Shown piece after piece: positions 9,184 to 17,923 of a stretch of 64,000 nt of DNA (within the stretch, counting starts at the first letter, position 1; the number at the start of each line of letters is the position of its first letter). The position numbers were made by a program, and so were the translations under genes. This DNA comes from Butyricimonas sp. Marseille-P3923 (GTDB lineage Bacteria > Bacteroidota > Bacteroidia > Bacteroidales > Marinifilaceae). The stretch is taken from assembly GCF_900184685.1 (NCBI RefSeq), contig NZ_FXXL01000005.1, positions 186,001 to 250,000 on the forward strand. Reading direction: 5' to 3'. The notes under the pieces are model-generated. The model saw only the letters and a program-made list of their open reading frames with translations. It was not told the DNA's origin and did not search any database.

Positions 9184-9789
9184 TTAAATAAAAAACAGAA
9201 GATAGAAGTTATCCCTTAATTTCTCACGCAACAATTTATAAGCATTCTTTTTATGGAATTTCACCGTGTTCAACGTGATCTTCAGTTCCTCGGCAATCTC
9301 CTGATTATCCATTCCTTCCATATACAACAAGCATACTTTCCTGCTGTGTTCGGGCAAAGAATCAATCGCCGTGAATATCAACCGTCGGGTTTCCTCCTCT
9401 ATCACCGACTTCATGTAATAAAGTTCGGTGTCCTCCTCCCGTAGCATATCATTCACGTATTCCCGCTCCACTTTACGATGCTTCAACACATTCAACGCCT
9501 TGTTGCGCACCGTGGTATAAAGATAAGCCTTCACCGAAACCTCATCCGGAAATTCCCGTCTATTCTCCCACAAAGCCAGAAAAGTATCCTGCACCAGTGA
9601 CTCACATTCTTCCCTCTCTCCCAGATAACGACCAGCGAAAAGAACTAAAGTATTGAAATATTGATTGAACACGCTCTTGAAATCAAGACGTGTACCGTTA
9701 CCCAATATAATACTGTAATTCCTGTTCATAACTGCTTCTTTACTCACCTCAAAGCGTAGCAAATATGCGAATAAATTTTGAGTATCCAT
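9184..9789 (-). CDS. ECF-type RNA polymerase sigma-70 factor (locus 1)
   Basis: This 201-aa protein has a sigma-70 region 2 (FNQYFNTLVLFAGRYLG, ESLVQDTFLALWENR, VSVKAYLYTTVRNKALNVL) and a region 4 with an HTH (LPEHSRKVCLLYMEGMDNQE, then IAEELKITLNTVKFHKKNAY). It is the Bacteroidota FecI-like ECF class that pairs with FecR. An internal ATG at 9729 (MNRNYS) would give 181 aa, closer to the usual length, and cannot be excluded. The gene heads locus 1 and is divergent from the choloylglycine-hydrolase gene, with 60 nt between the longest sigma start and the hydrolase start. It is expected to activate susC1 when FecR releases it. Confidence 0.95.
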   Translation of the reverse strand: MDTQNLFAYLLRFEVSKEAVMNRNYSIILGNGTRLDFKSVFNQYFNTLVLFAGRYLGEREECESLVQDTFLALWENRREFPDEVSVKAYLYTTVRNKALNVLKHRKVEREYVNDMLREEDTELYYMKSVIEEETRRLIFTAIDSLPEHSRKVCLLYMEGMDNQEIAEELKITLNTVKFHKKNAYKLLREKLRDNFYLLFFI

Positions 9790-9849
9790 CCGTTTGAAAC
9801 AGAAATTCGTTTTTCCCGTATTACAAAAAAATACAAATCATTTACAATT

Positions 9850-10932
9850 ATGAAACATAAACTACAAATCTTACTAGCACTCTTTATCGCCATAAACTTG
9901 CAACCGCAATTCCTAAAAGCCTGCACCGGAATATCTTTTACCGCTAAAGACGGTTCCCGTGTCGTGGCTCGTACCATCGAATGGGGCGGCAGCAACCTCA
10001 ACAGCCAATACGTTATCGTACCGCGAGGCTTCAAACAACAATCTTACACGCCCGACGGGATTGACGGAATGCCATTCACCGCCCGGTACGGCTACGTCGG
10101 TCTAGCCGTAGAACAAAAAGAGTTTGTAGCAGAAGGTCTTAACGAAGCCGGGCTTTCTGCCGGATTATTCTACTTCCCGCATTACGGGAAATACGAAGCG
10201 TTCGAGCCGAACCAAAAAGCGACAAGTATCTCCGACCTACAACTCGTTTCTTGGATACTAGGCAGTTGCAAAAACATCGACGAAGTAAAAGAGGCCATTA
10301 AAAAAGTACATATTATTGGCATCGTCCCGCAAGCCTCCACCGTGCACTGGCGTTTTGCCGATCCTTCCGGACACCAAGTAGTTCTCGAAATCATTAACGA
10401 GAAACCTACCTTTTACGAGAATAAATTAGGAGTACTAACCAACGCTCCGGGATTCGAATGGCAAATGACCAATCTTAATAATTACGTCAATCTCTTCCCC
10501 GGTATGGCTTCTCCACAACAACTGAACGATATAAAACTTTCCTCCTTCGGCAACGGTAGCGGATTTCTAGGAATACCGGGAGATATCACTCCCCCCTCCC
10601 GTTTCGTGCGTGCCGCTTTTTACCAAGCCACCGCCCCCCAACAAGAGTCAGGCTTAAAAACCGTTCTTCAATGTTTCCAGATTCTAAATAATTTTGACAT
10701 TCCTATCGGGATTGAATATTCACCGAACACAAACCCCATTGACATACCTAGCGCAACGCAATGGACTTCGGCAACCGACATGACACACCGGATAATCTAC
10801 TACCGCACGATGCACGATAGTGCAATCCGTAGTATCGATTTAAATAAGATCAATTTTGCTCGTGTCAAATACAGAGCCATTCCTCTTGACACAGTACAAC
10901 AACAACCTATTATCCAGATAGATATTAAATAA
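9850..10932 (+). CDS. Choloylglycine hydrolase / linear amide C-N hydrolase family enzyme
   Basis: This 360-aa protein belongs to the Ntn-hydrolase family of bile salt hydrolases and penicillin V acylases. The ATG at 9850 gives a signal peptide whose cleavage after LKA would expose Cys25 (CTGISF) as the N-terminal nucleophile, as the family requires. Other family marks are ARTIEW after the Cys (with the conserved Arg), GLNEAGLSAGLFY, LTNAPGFEWQMTNLNNYVNL and PSRFVRAAF. The Glu in RTIEW resembles the Gram-negative branch, where substrate preference (conjugated bile acid, penicillin V, N-acyl amides) cannot be read reliably from sequence. It would act in the periplasm or outside. It lies alone on the plus strand between two SusCD loci, sharing a short divergent region with sigma1 and a bidirectional terminator with the gene at 10970. 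Confidence 0.92.
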   Translation: MKHKLQILLALFIAINLQPQFLKACTGISFTAKDGSRVVARTIEWGGSNLNSQYVIVPRGFKQQSYTPDGIDGMPFTARYGYVGLAVEQKEFVAEGLNEAGLSAGLFYFPHYGKYEAFEPNQKATSISDLQLVSWILGSCKNIDEVKEAIKKVHIIGIVPQASTVHWRFADPSGHQVVLEIINEKPTFYENKLGVLTNAPGFEWQMTNLNNYVNLFPGMASPQQLNDIKLSSFGNGSGFLGIPGDITPPSRFVRAAFYQATAPQQESGLKTVLQCFQILNNFDIPIGIEYSPNTNPIDIPSATQWTSATDMTHRIIYYRTMHDSAIRSIDLNKINFARVKYRAIPLDTVQQQPIIQIDIK

Positions 10933-10975
10933 TTAAAACGAGGAGGAGAGTTAAACACTCCTCCTCGTTTTAATT
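10931..10975. terminator. Bidirectional terminator, perfect 18-bp stem including both stop codons
   Basis: AATTAAAACGAGGAGGAG (10931-10948) and its exact reverse complement (10958-10975) flank a 9-nt loop. The A-rich and T-rich stem ends serve both directions. The left arm contains the last two bases of the hydrolase TAA and the right arm contains the stop codon of the convergent thioredoxin gene. Confidence 0.88.
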
Positions 10976-12028
10976 ATTTTTCTTCAATTGAATAATCTTC
11001 TCCCACCGAGCCTTTTGAGCGGGAGTAGCCGAAGCTAAAGGACAATCTTGATATTGCAAAAATGGACCAGCTAAACGAAAAAGCACCCAAAGTGCTAATT
11101 GAGAGTCACCTTGTAAAATAGGTATCTCTTTTTCACACACATCCAACAATTCGTCAATATCACCACCCTCCACCACCTTAGCGATTTCCAAAGAAGCTAA
11201 TAAACTTTTCTCGTTCACCAATTTCATTTTTTTGAGCTCTTTCTCTATCGCCTTCAAACGCTTACTTCCGACATTCACCATCTCCCCTCCCATTATAGCC
11301 AAAATTTCATTACAAAGATCTTCTCCCAATCGTTTATCCACCTCTTCACGACCAATCGCTACGTAAAATCTTTCTCGTTTATCTCTTAAAAATTTAAAAG
11401 CTTTGGAATCGGAAGGACTCAATTGCGAATTACCAAAAATAAACCAATAATCTTTGGATACCTTTTCTTCATCACTTGCCACTTTCAACAACTCATCTAC
11501 CACCACCACCGCTTTTGACCATTCATTAAACTTGTTCAATTTCTGAAGATATTGAAACAAAAATGCCTTATCTCGATCTCCGGTACGAAATTTCTCCTCC
11601 CAATTTCCTAATGATTCTGTACCCTCTATGCCTTCTTTTACCAATCGGATAAATTCATCTGCCTCGTATGCGCCAGAAATCTTATGTTGTATAGAACCAT
11701 CAGGCAAGATAAGGAAAAACGTGGGATAGGCTGCAACATTATATTTTTGACCGAATTTCTTCCCCTCTTCTTTTTCCATATCAAACTTCACGGCAACAAA
11801 CCTCGGATTAAAAAACTCGCCCACTTTTGCGTCGGGAAATACCTTTTCAGACATCAACTTACAAGGTCCGCACCAAGTCGTATAACAATCCACGAAAAGC
11901 AATTTATTCTCCGCTTTCGCTTTCGTTAAAGCCTCCTCAAAAGTAAGAATTTCAAAATTCACGCCCCCCTGCCCCCGAACTGCGATACAAGCCGCAAAAA
12001 AAACAATAAATAGTACAAACCTTCTCAT
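10970..12028 (-). CDS. Secreted thioredoxin-fold protein (locus 2, last gene)
   Basis: The ATG at 12028 gives 352 aa; an in-frame TTG nine bases upstream is a less likely start. A signal peptide (MRRFVLFIVFFAACIAVRG|Q) precedes a thioredoxin domain (about 25-135) with CYTTWCGPCK, VKFDMEKEEGKKFGQKYNV and AAYPTFFLILPDG including the cis-Pro. This resembles the Thioredoxin_7/DsbD-gamma-like group found as stand-alone exported proteins in Bacteroidota. The remaining 215 residues are mostly helical without a domain I recognise. It follows the 510-aa unknown gene after about 29 nt and closes the locus 2 operon, giving this locus two CxxC proteins. Confidence 0.88.
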   Translation of the reverse strand: MRRFVLFIVFFAACIAVRGQGGVNFEILTFEEALTKAKAENKLLFVDCYTTWCGPCKLMSEKVFPDAKVGEFFNPRFVAVKFDMEKEEGKKFGQKYNVAAYPTFFLILPDGSIQHKISGAYEADEFIRLVKEGIEGTESLGNWEEKFRTGDRDKAFLFQYLQKLNKFNEWSKAVVVVDELLKVASDEEKVSKDYWFIFGNSQLSPSDSKAFKFLRDKRERFYVAIGREEVDKRLGEDLCNEILAIMGGEMVNVGSKRLKAIEKELKKMKLVNEKSLLASLEIAKVVEGGDIDELLDVCEKEIPILQGDSQLALWVLFRLAGPFLQYQDCPLASATPAQKARWEKIIQLKKNN

Positions 12029-12057
12029 CACGAACAACTCTAAAATATTAATTTTTT

Positions 12058-13590
12058 TTAATCCACCGACAAGACCAATTTATACGTCTTTCCCGGCTCG
12101 AACCAAGTATCATACACCAACAACATATCATCAGACAATGCCACTCGCCAATCCTGCTCGGGTGCTAAACGAGGATTTTTCAAACGCTCCGGAAAAATAA
12201 CAGCAAACGGTATTTTACCAACCGTGGCAGGCTCTCCCGGTATTTGGTTATCAAACATTCTCATATAAATTCCATCCAATCGATCCACAGAAAAATTTTC
12301 TTTCGTTTTCAATGTAATCACATACTTTTTACCCTTACGAACCGTCTTCACGGTATAAGTTTCTTCCTCCGGTCGGAATCGCACATCCCATTTCGGATCC
12401 CCGAAATAAGCCAATAAATCCCGCTCCTGCCAAAAACCAAGAATATCCCCAACAGCTTCTTTACCCATCACCTTCGCCATCCGCTCATATATACCGGATA
12501 TATCATTCATAACATCCCAATTGAAATCAAAACTTGCTTCCAACAAACTCGGAGAAAAATTTTGTAACGTATATAATATATGCTGCTGTCCTAAAAAATA
12601 AGCCTCTGCCATCGTGTAACGCCCGGGCGTTACATGCCAGAATTTCAAACCACCCCACACGGCTTGCCCCAACATCACTTGGTTTACCGGGTATCCCACC
12701 ATTGAAGTTACATTCGGACGTCCCATCCATGCCAACGCACAACTCTTTTCGGGCTTATCCACATCACAACCGTAAGATCCCGCGGCAATATATACTTTCC
12801 GCTCACCCGCCCAATTCATCTCGTTATCCGACGTGTCTTGACGAGATATCTGATTATCTTCAATTTTAACCTCCTGCATCACGTGATGAAAAATACCATC
12901 CCGGGCATAAATTCTCTCGTGTACGCTGAAGTTATCAGGCATGGACAAATGGTAATTAGGAGCATAAGACTCACTCAACACGAAATCAGGCTTCACTCTT
13001 CGATAAAGATCATTAAATTTTTCAACCTGTTTCACGGCTGGCCAATATTCCATTGCCAACGTATCTCCTCGTTCCATTTTCATCCCTGATTTTCCCCAAC
13101 TCACATACCCAAACCGCTCCCAGTCCGCCTCAGTCAATTCCACTCTATTCTGTGATATCAACCCGTTGCGAATCTCGAGTGGCTCTTTAGCATTATTCAC
13201 CATCTTCATCGCCATATCCGCATCAAGCCCCGTGATAATTCCCCACATGAAATCGGCATATATCGAAGAAGTTACTTTACGCGACAAAATATGCATCCCA
13301 ATAATATAATCCCGGGTAATCTGCTCCGGTTTCTCTACTACCGCAACATAACGAGGGCGCATACGTCGCAATGCCTCCAATGTCTCAGCAGGCTTCTCCG
13401 CGTAATATACCACCTCCGCACCGTGTAATCTCTGTAAAGCCTCTACAACCCCATTCCAAGCTTTATCCTGTTCTACCGATCTACTAGCCAACACAACATA
13501 TTCGCATCCATCCACTTTCATTGACCGACGATTGCTGGCAAATACACTACCAACAATCAACAAAAACAACACAACAATACTTTTTCTCAT
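12058..13590 (-). CDS. Uncharacterised secreted 510-aa protein, possible gingipain-like (clan CD) fold with degenerate active site
   Basis: A signal peptide (MRKSIVVLFLLIVGSVFA) begins this 510-aa protein, and I do not recognise its family with certainty. Several parts recall C25-like proteins. These are EYVVLASRSV, a PRYVAVVEKPEQITRDYI strand, DFMWGIITGLDADMAMKMV like the gingipain region after the Asp, SESYAPNYHLSMP where a GHA-type His motif would be, and VYIAAGSYGCD followed by CALAWMG, VTSMVGYPV and FWHVTPGRYTMAEA where the Cys block would be. No HG or A-C pair is present at the expected sites, so a protease function is not supported. The C-terminal 120 residues look like a beta-sandwich. 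The gene lies 4 nt after the TlpA-like gene. Structure prediction would settle the fold. Confidence 0.5.
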   Translation of the reverse strand: MRKSIVVLFLLIVGSVFASNRRSMKVDGCEYVVLASRSVEQDKAWNGVVEALQRLHGAEVVYYAEKPAETLEALRRMRPRYVAVVEKPEQITRDYIIGMHILSRKVTSSIYADFMWGIITGLDADMAMKMVNNAKEPLEIRNGLISQNRVELTEADWERFGYVSWGKSGMKMERGDTLAMEYWPAVKQVEKFNDLYRRVKPDFVLSESYAPNYHLSMPDNFSVHERIYARDGIFHHVMQEVKIEDNQISRQDTSDNEMNWAGERKVYIAAGSYGCDVDKPEKSCALAWMGRPNVTSMVGYPVNQVMLGQAVWGGLKFWHVTPGRYTMAEAYFLGQQHILYTLQNFSPSLLEASFDFNWDVMNDISGIYERMAKVMGKEAVGDILGFWQERDLLAYFGDPKWDVRFRPEEETYTVKTVRKGKKYVITLKTKENFSVDRLDGIYMRMFDNQIPGEPATVGKIPFAVIFPERLKNPRLAPEQDWRVALSDDMLLVYDTWFEPGKTYKLVLSVD

Positions 13591-13594
13591 CTCC

Positions 13595-14125
13595 TTAAAT
13601 TCCTTTCAATTCTAATAATCGTTTCAACGTTTCTGGATCAGAAGGACGCGTCATATCAGCATCCACAATTTTCCCTTTCTTATCTAACAAAATAAAACGA
13701 GGTATTCCATTTATGTGATAGGCTTTCATAAACTCCTCTTTCCCCTCTGCATTTAATTGTACGCCCCCCATCTTGTTATCTTTCACGTATTTCAACCATG
13801 CCTTCCGACTCTCGTCCACTGACATACTCACGAAAACGATCTTTTTACCACGCATCTTCCGCTCCAATTCTTTCAAATGGGGAATCTCAGCACAACAAGG
13901 TCCGCACCACATCGCCCACACATCAATATACACGTATTTTCCCCTCAAACTTTTTAATGTCACGATTTTACCGTTCACATCCCGGTAACGAAAATCCGGT
14001 GACGCCATCCCGGCTTTCAGCGTATCCGCCACATTCTTCTCCACGCTCCCCGAGGTAGAGGCAATGGCTTGTCCCCCGGAGAAACCGAGAAGGACAAGCA
14101 CGAAAAATATATAAATCTTTGTCAT
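13595..14125 (-). CDS. TlpA-like thiol:disulfide oxidoreductase (locus 2)
   Basis: This compact 176-aa exported protein has a signal peptide (about residues 1-22, FSGGQAIA) and an AhpC/TlpA-type thioredoxin domain. The motifs are PDFRYRDVNGKIVTLKSLRG, VYIDVWAMWCGPCCAE with WCGPC at 73-77, VFVSMSVDESRKAW, and INGIPRFILLDKKGKI with the cis-Pro. It probably reduces disulfides in the periplasm. It sits between the PKD-like lipoprotein gene (6 nt upstream) and the 510-aa secreted protein gene (4 nt downstream), so co-transcription is nearly certain. Confidence 0.92.
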   Translation of the reverse strand: MTKIYIFFVLVLLGFSGGQAIASTSGSVEKNVADTLKAGMASPDFRYRDVNGKIVTLKSLRGKYVYIDVWAMWCGPCCAEIPHLKELERKMRGKKIVFVSMSVDESRKAWLKYVKDNKMGGVQLNAEGKEEFMKAYHINGIPRFILLDKKGKIVDADMTRPSDPETLKRLLELKGI

Positions 14126-14131
14126 TTGTTT

Positions 14132-15667
14132 TTATTTTGTATCCTTATAAAATAATTTCAACGGTTTATCAGCCACACCGACAAAACTGTTCACCAATTG
14201 CAGGTTTTCCGTTTTATAAATATAAACGCTTCCCTTCAATCCGGTTGCCGCAGGGTCGTAAGTTCCAACGTACAAATACTCTTCATCAGGACTTTGCGCC
14301 ATACAGGTAATTTCTCCGGGCACGGTGATAACCGACTCCACCTCAGAAATATCGGAGCCATGCCTCCAACGATATATGGAGTTACCGCTATTGTAGAAAA
14401 TGCTATTACTATACTTCGTGTTATACAACATATCGGATTCCTCGGTCAAAGTCAACGGAGCAGAAAGTTCGTAAGACTTATCACTCCATTTCTCGTCCCC
14501 ACTTTCATGCCCGAAAATTGCCTCCATATTCCACAATACCTCAATCCCCGAAACATAATTCGTCACCCACACCTTCCCGGGGTCATTTTTAGATTGGCTT
14601 ACCACGAGCAAACTCTTTTTCAAATTTGTATTCCCCACTATCAAAAAATTGACAATCCGACGTCCTTCAAAATCAGTGCCGGAGTCAAGTGATGCCTTTC
14701 CCAAAAGATTTGTATAGCATACCAATTTTTCATCCTCCGCCACCACAGGCAGTGACATCATTACTTCATCCCAATCATTCCAAAGCATCGCCTGATACAT
14801 CTTCGTTCCTTTCATCTTTGCCCCCCAAGCATCGCTCATCAATCCGTTCGACGTCAATTGAGATCCTACCACGATTCCATTCTCGGACAGCACCACCAAT
14901 TCATCTCTACACGGAGACAATGCCACCGGTTGTATATTCAATTCCGACACCAAAAGAGTCAAATCTATCTTGCGCAACACGAGTAGCGTATTGGGCTCCA
15001 ATTCATACGCACATCGGTTGGACTTGGAAATCACAAACACGGAATTTTTATACGCCCCATAATTCATCAAACTCATGTCCAAAGCATCCACTAACTCATA
15101 GTCTGGATTTATTCTGCTCCACACCTCCCAGTCAAAGTCTTCTTTCTTTGCCTTCAGCAATTCATTCGCATCTTCCAGCACAGAACAGAAGGACAACCGA
15201 CCTTTCCCCGCATCATCAGAACTTAACACCAGCAATCCCCTTTCCATTCCAGCCTTGATTTCCACCATCATGTAGTAAAAAGCACTACTAAACCCATCAG
15301 ACACCCGCAAACGTACCAAGAACTCCCCTACTCGATTAAAAGAATGTTCCAACACCGGTTTCTCCGAAACCAAATACAACGAATCCATCACCGGCTTTCC
15401 GTCTTTCCATTCGTTTACGTATCCCACCTTCCATTCATACACCACCTCATTTTCGGAATGATTCACCTCCGCTTCAAAATGCACTGGCATCATAAATTCT
15501 GCGTACGCCCTCTTTCCCTCTTCGTTGACGCCCTCTCCCTTAACTTTGACAATCGAAAGCTCGGGGATTTCGTTCACAAATCCGGTTGTGTCGTCATGAA
15601 TACAGGAAACCATTCCCGCAGACACTACAAACAACCACAACAACAATCGTATATATATCTTTTTCAT
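14132..15667 (-). CDS. PKD-like family lipoprotein (locus 2)
   Basis: This 511-aa lipoprotein (lipobox SAGMVSC followed by IHDD) has an early Ig/PKD-type domain (about 50-145) with VVYEWKVGYVNEW and VGEFLVRLRVSDGFSSAFYY. The rest is long and beta-rich, with short repeated strands such as GLLVLSSDDAGKGRLSF, SVFVISKSNRCAYEL and EEYLYVGTYDPAATG, suggestive of a beta-propeller. It matches the PKD-like lipoproteins that accompany DUF4843 proteins in Bacteroidota SusCD operons. It is likely anchored at the outer surface next to SusCD as an accessory binding protein. The ligand is unknown. Confidence 0.85.
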   Translation of the reverse strand: MKKIYIRLLLWLFVVSAGMVSCIHDDTTGFVNEIPELSIVKVKGEGVNEEGKRAYAEFMMPVHFEAEVNHSENEVVYEWKVGYVNEWKDGKPVMDSLYLVSEKPVLEHSFNRVGEFLVRLRVSDGFSSAFYYMMVEIKAGMERGLLVLSSDDAGKGRLSFCSVLEDANELLKAKKEDFDWEVWSRINPDYELVDALDMSLMNYGAYKNSVFVISKSNRCAYELEPNTLLVLRKIDLTLLVSELNIQPVALSPCRDELVVLSENGIVVGSQLTSNGLMSDAWGAKMKGTKMYQAMLWNDWDEVMMSLPVVAEDEKLVCYTNLLGKASLDSGTDFEGRRIVNFLIVGNTNLKKSLLVVSQSKNDPGKVWVTNYVSGIEVLWNMEAIFGHESGDEKWSDKSYELSAPLTLTEESDMLYNTKYSNSIFYNSGNSIYRWRHGSDISEVESVITVPGEITCMAQSPDEEYLYVGTYDPAATGLKGSVYIYKTENLQLVNSFVGVADKPLKLFYKDTK

Positions 15668-15683
15668 ATTATGTTTTATTTAA

Positions 15684-16475
15684 TTAAAGATAAGGATCAG
15701 GCATGCTTGTATAATCTCCGTCTTTCGGATTATTTTTCAAATGATCATACAAGGGACGGGCCACATATTTCCGAAGCAAGGTCCCATAAGGCTCATGCCA
15801 TTTCTTACTAAACCAATAATAATAATAATGAGTTCCATTAGAAACATATTCACAATCCCTACCCAAATTCGGTTCAAAATACGACGTCCACACATAAGGT
15901 TCTTTCTGTTCCACCGCATGATAGAACCGCATAAACAACTCGTGCAAGCGAGGTGTCCACGGCGCCCCAAACATATTACTGTTTGCAGACCACCAATCGG
16001 GTTCTGTCAGTTTATACGGAAGCAAAAGGAAACACTCCTGCGAAACCATCACGGGACGGAAGTTGTCATTTTCCACAATTCTCAACCCAAGCGAAAAAGT
16101 GTCCGTTTCGGAATAGGCATAAGAAAAATTCAAGAAACCGAAAGTTTCGCCAGCCGTGATATTACACGTGTCCTTGAAAGAGAAACAGTCGGCAGGTATC
16201 GTGGTCAAGGAATCGACCACCTCCACCTTGAAACGCCGGTCGACATCCCGGGTAAATCCGAGGATATCCACCCTCTCTCCGTACACTATCCATTTTTCTC
16301 CTCCCGATGCCCTTGTAAACACATGAACAGTGTCTTTCCCTCCCAGAAAATACACCCCGTCCTTTGCCTCGGCGTCGTACCACAAATATTCTCGTTCGCA
16401 GCCCCCAAAAGCGAAAACCGCCAAAAGGGAGCAACAAAGTCCAAAAAATCGATTCAATATCGTATTTATTTTCAT
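15684..16475 (-). CDS. DUF4843-family lipoprotein (locus 2)
   Basis: This 263-aa lipoprotein (AVFAFGGC lipobox, then EREYLWYDAEAKDGVYF) fits the DUF4843 family. The family pattern is a short opening strand with VYF, an IVYGERVDILGFTRDVDRRFKVEV segment split over two strands, TIPADCFSFKDTCNITAGE, and a C-terminal helical part ending in a proline-rich tail (YTSMPDPYL). The function is unknown. The family occurs almost only between susD and PKD-like genes, as here: it starts 12 nt after susD2 and ends 16 nt before the PKD gene. It is probably a surface component of the import complex. Confidence 0.85.
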   Translation of the reverse strand: MKINTILNRFFGLCCSLLAVFAFGGCEREYLWYDAEAKDGVYFLGGKDTVHVFTRASGGEKWIVYGERVDILGFTRDVDRRFKVEVVDSLTTIPADCFSFKDTCNITAGETFGFLNFSYAYSETDTFSLGLRIVENDNFRPVMVSQECFLLLPYKLTEPDWWSANSNMFGAPWTPRLHELFMRFYHAVEQKEPYVWTSYFEPNLGRDCEYVSNGTHYYYYWFSKKWHEPYGTLLRKYVARPLYDHLKNNPKDGDYTSMPDPYL

Positions 16476-16487
16476 ATTCTGCTCTAT

Positions 16488-17909
16488 TTACATTGTGAAA
16501 TCTTCTCTAAACTCAAATTCATCGTCCGGAATAAGCAATTGCCACATCTCTTCGGTCATGGTGACGACGTTCCTATCCACCGCTTCCACGGTTTCCGGGT
16601 GACGATGTTTCATCCTGAACCACACCTGCCCCTCCTGTGCCAACTCTCTCCGCCACTCCTTATCAATGTTCTCCAACGTCAACTCACCCTCAAACCGTTC
16701 CAAACCGCGCGAAGAGACTAAATCCTCCAAATATTTCCGTGCTGTTTCCGGGTGACTCTCCAACGCCGCCTCCGCTGCTATCAAATACATTTCCGTCACG
16801 CGGATCTGATTCACCCCTTCCACGCCCGCTGGCATCAAGGAAGAAATACCCGCCTCCACAGGATCGATTATTTTGACCCATCGGGTAGAACCACCGGTAC
16901 CTGGAGGTGCGATAAGCCACTCCTTACGCCAATCGTTTCCCGCCTTAGATTCGTAGAGACTCATATCACTATCGGAAGGTTTATACGCACTGTAATCGGA
17001 AGTCGTCAGAAAACACTCGGCCATCGGATCGTACAAATTCTTATTGGATAGCCCCCAAATGGCTTCCGTTTCAGCCACCACACCCGCCACGACAAAACGG
17101 GCATCTTTCGGATCACTGATCAAAGGAAACTTCTCGGAATCAATGACCGCCCGGGCATATTCCCCCGCCTTTTCCAAATCACCCGGTTCCCCGCGCATGT
17201 AATAAACCCGCGCCAGAGTAGCCTGCACGGCATACCAATTAAAATGCACCTCACGATTTCGGCAGATCACAAACTCATGCGAACGCACCCGCGGCAACAT
17301 CAAGAGCGTGTCGTCCTGCCGCAACAGTTTCTCAGCTTCCAACAAATCGTCGATGATCAAATTGTAACACTCCTTTACTGTCGAGAACGAGGTCACCGAA
17401 GAACCAAACCGGGTAATATAAGGAATGCCCCGCTCTCCCAATTTTACCGGAGCATACATCCTGAGCAAATCAAAATGCAGGTAAGCTCGCAATCCCAACG
17501 CTTCTCCCCGGTAAAGATCTCCGAACATGAGGCTCTCTCCCTCGTAAGCATCCAAATTCGCCAAAAAACTATTGATGTCGCTAATCGAACGGTACATCGT
17601 TTTCCAAATCGAATTGCACACCTCCCTTCCCGCCGGTTTCAAAAAATCATAATGCAGCACATCATACAACGCAGTATTTCCAGGTTTATAAAACTGTGCT
17701 AACAAATCCATCCGGCAAGGCACATAAAAACCGTATAATTCCGGTTTTGCCAATCCGCTATATATCCCATACAGCGCATCTTCCACACCTTCTCGGTCTG
17801 CAAACAACGTCTTTTCCAACACTTGCGTATTATCTCGCGAAGTCAGAAAATCATCGCACCCTCCCCACAAGAGAGCCACGAAAACCCATAATATCGTTAA
17901 TCTTTTCAT
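16488..17909 (-). CDS. SusD/RagB-family outer-membrane lipoprotein (locus 2)
   Basis: This 473-aa lipoprotein (lipobox LLWGGC, then DDFLTSRDNTQ) shows the SusD pattern: FADREGVEDALYGIYSGLA, GEALGLRAYLHFDLLRMYAP, IPYITRFG, YNLIIDDLLEAEKLL, WYAVQATLARVYYMRG, IRVTEMYLIAAEAAL and a late EWRRELAQEGQVWFRMKH. It binds substrate over the SusC2 channel. It starts 14 nt after the susC2 stop. The sequence is clearly different from the SusD proteins of loci 1 and 3, in line with a different ligand. Confidence 0.95.
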   Translation of the reverse strand: MKRLTILWVFVALLWGGCDDFLTSRDNTQVLEKTLFADREGVEDALYGIYSGLAKPELYGFYVPCRMDLLAQFYKPGNTALYDVLHYDFLKPAGREVCNSIWKTMYRSISDINSFLANLDAYEGESLMFGDLYRGEALGLRAYLHFDLLRMYAPVKLGERGIPYITRFGSSVTSFSTVKECYNLIIDDLLEAEKLLRQDDTLLMLPRVRSHEFVICRNREVHFNWYAVQATLARVYYMRGEPGDLEKAGEYARAVIDSEKFPLISDPKDARFVVAGVVAETEAIWGLSNKNLYDPMAECFLTTSDYSAYKPSDSDMSLYESKAGNDWRKEWLIAPPGTGGSTRWVKIIDPVEAGISSLMPAGVEGVNQIRVTEMYLIAAEAALESHPETARKYLEDLVSSRGLERFEGELTLENIDKEWRRELAQEGQVWFRMKHRHPETVEAVDRNVVTMTEEMWQLLIPDDEFEFREDFTM

Positions 17910-17923
17910 CGTATCGTCAATTT

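Noticed and set aside
9778-9849. N-terminal extension of the choloylglycine hydrolase from a TTG start
   Set aside because: It would bury the signal peptide behind 24 residues and overlap the sigma1 start; the ATG at 9850 places the signal peptide and nucleophile Cys correctly.
15741-16721. Long plus-strand open frame of more than 300 codons
   Set aside because: It lies opposite the DUF4843 and susD2 genes, has no recognisable domain, is rich in His/Ile/Phe as expected from antisense reading, and lacks a promoter.
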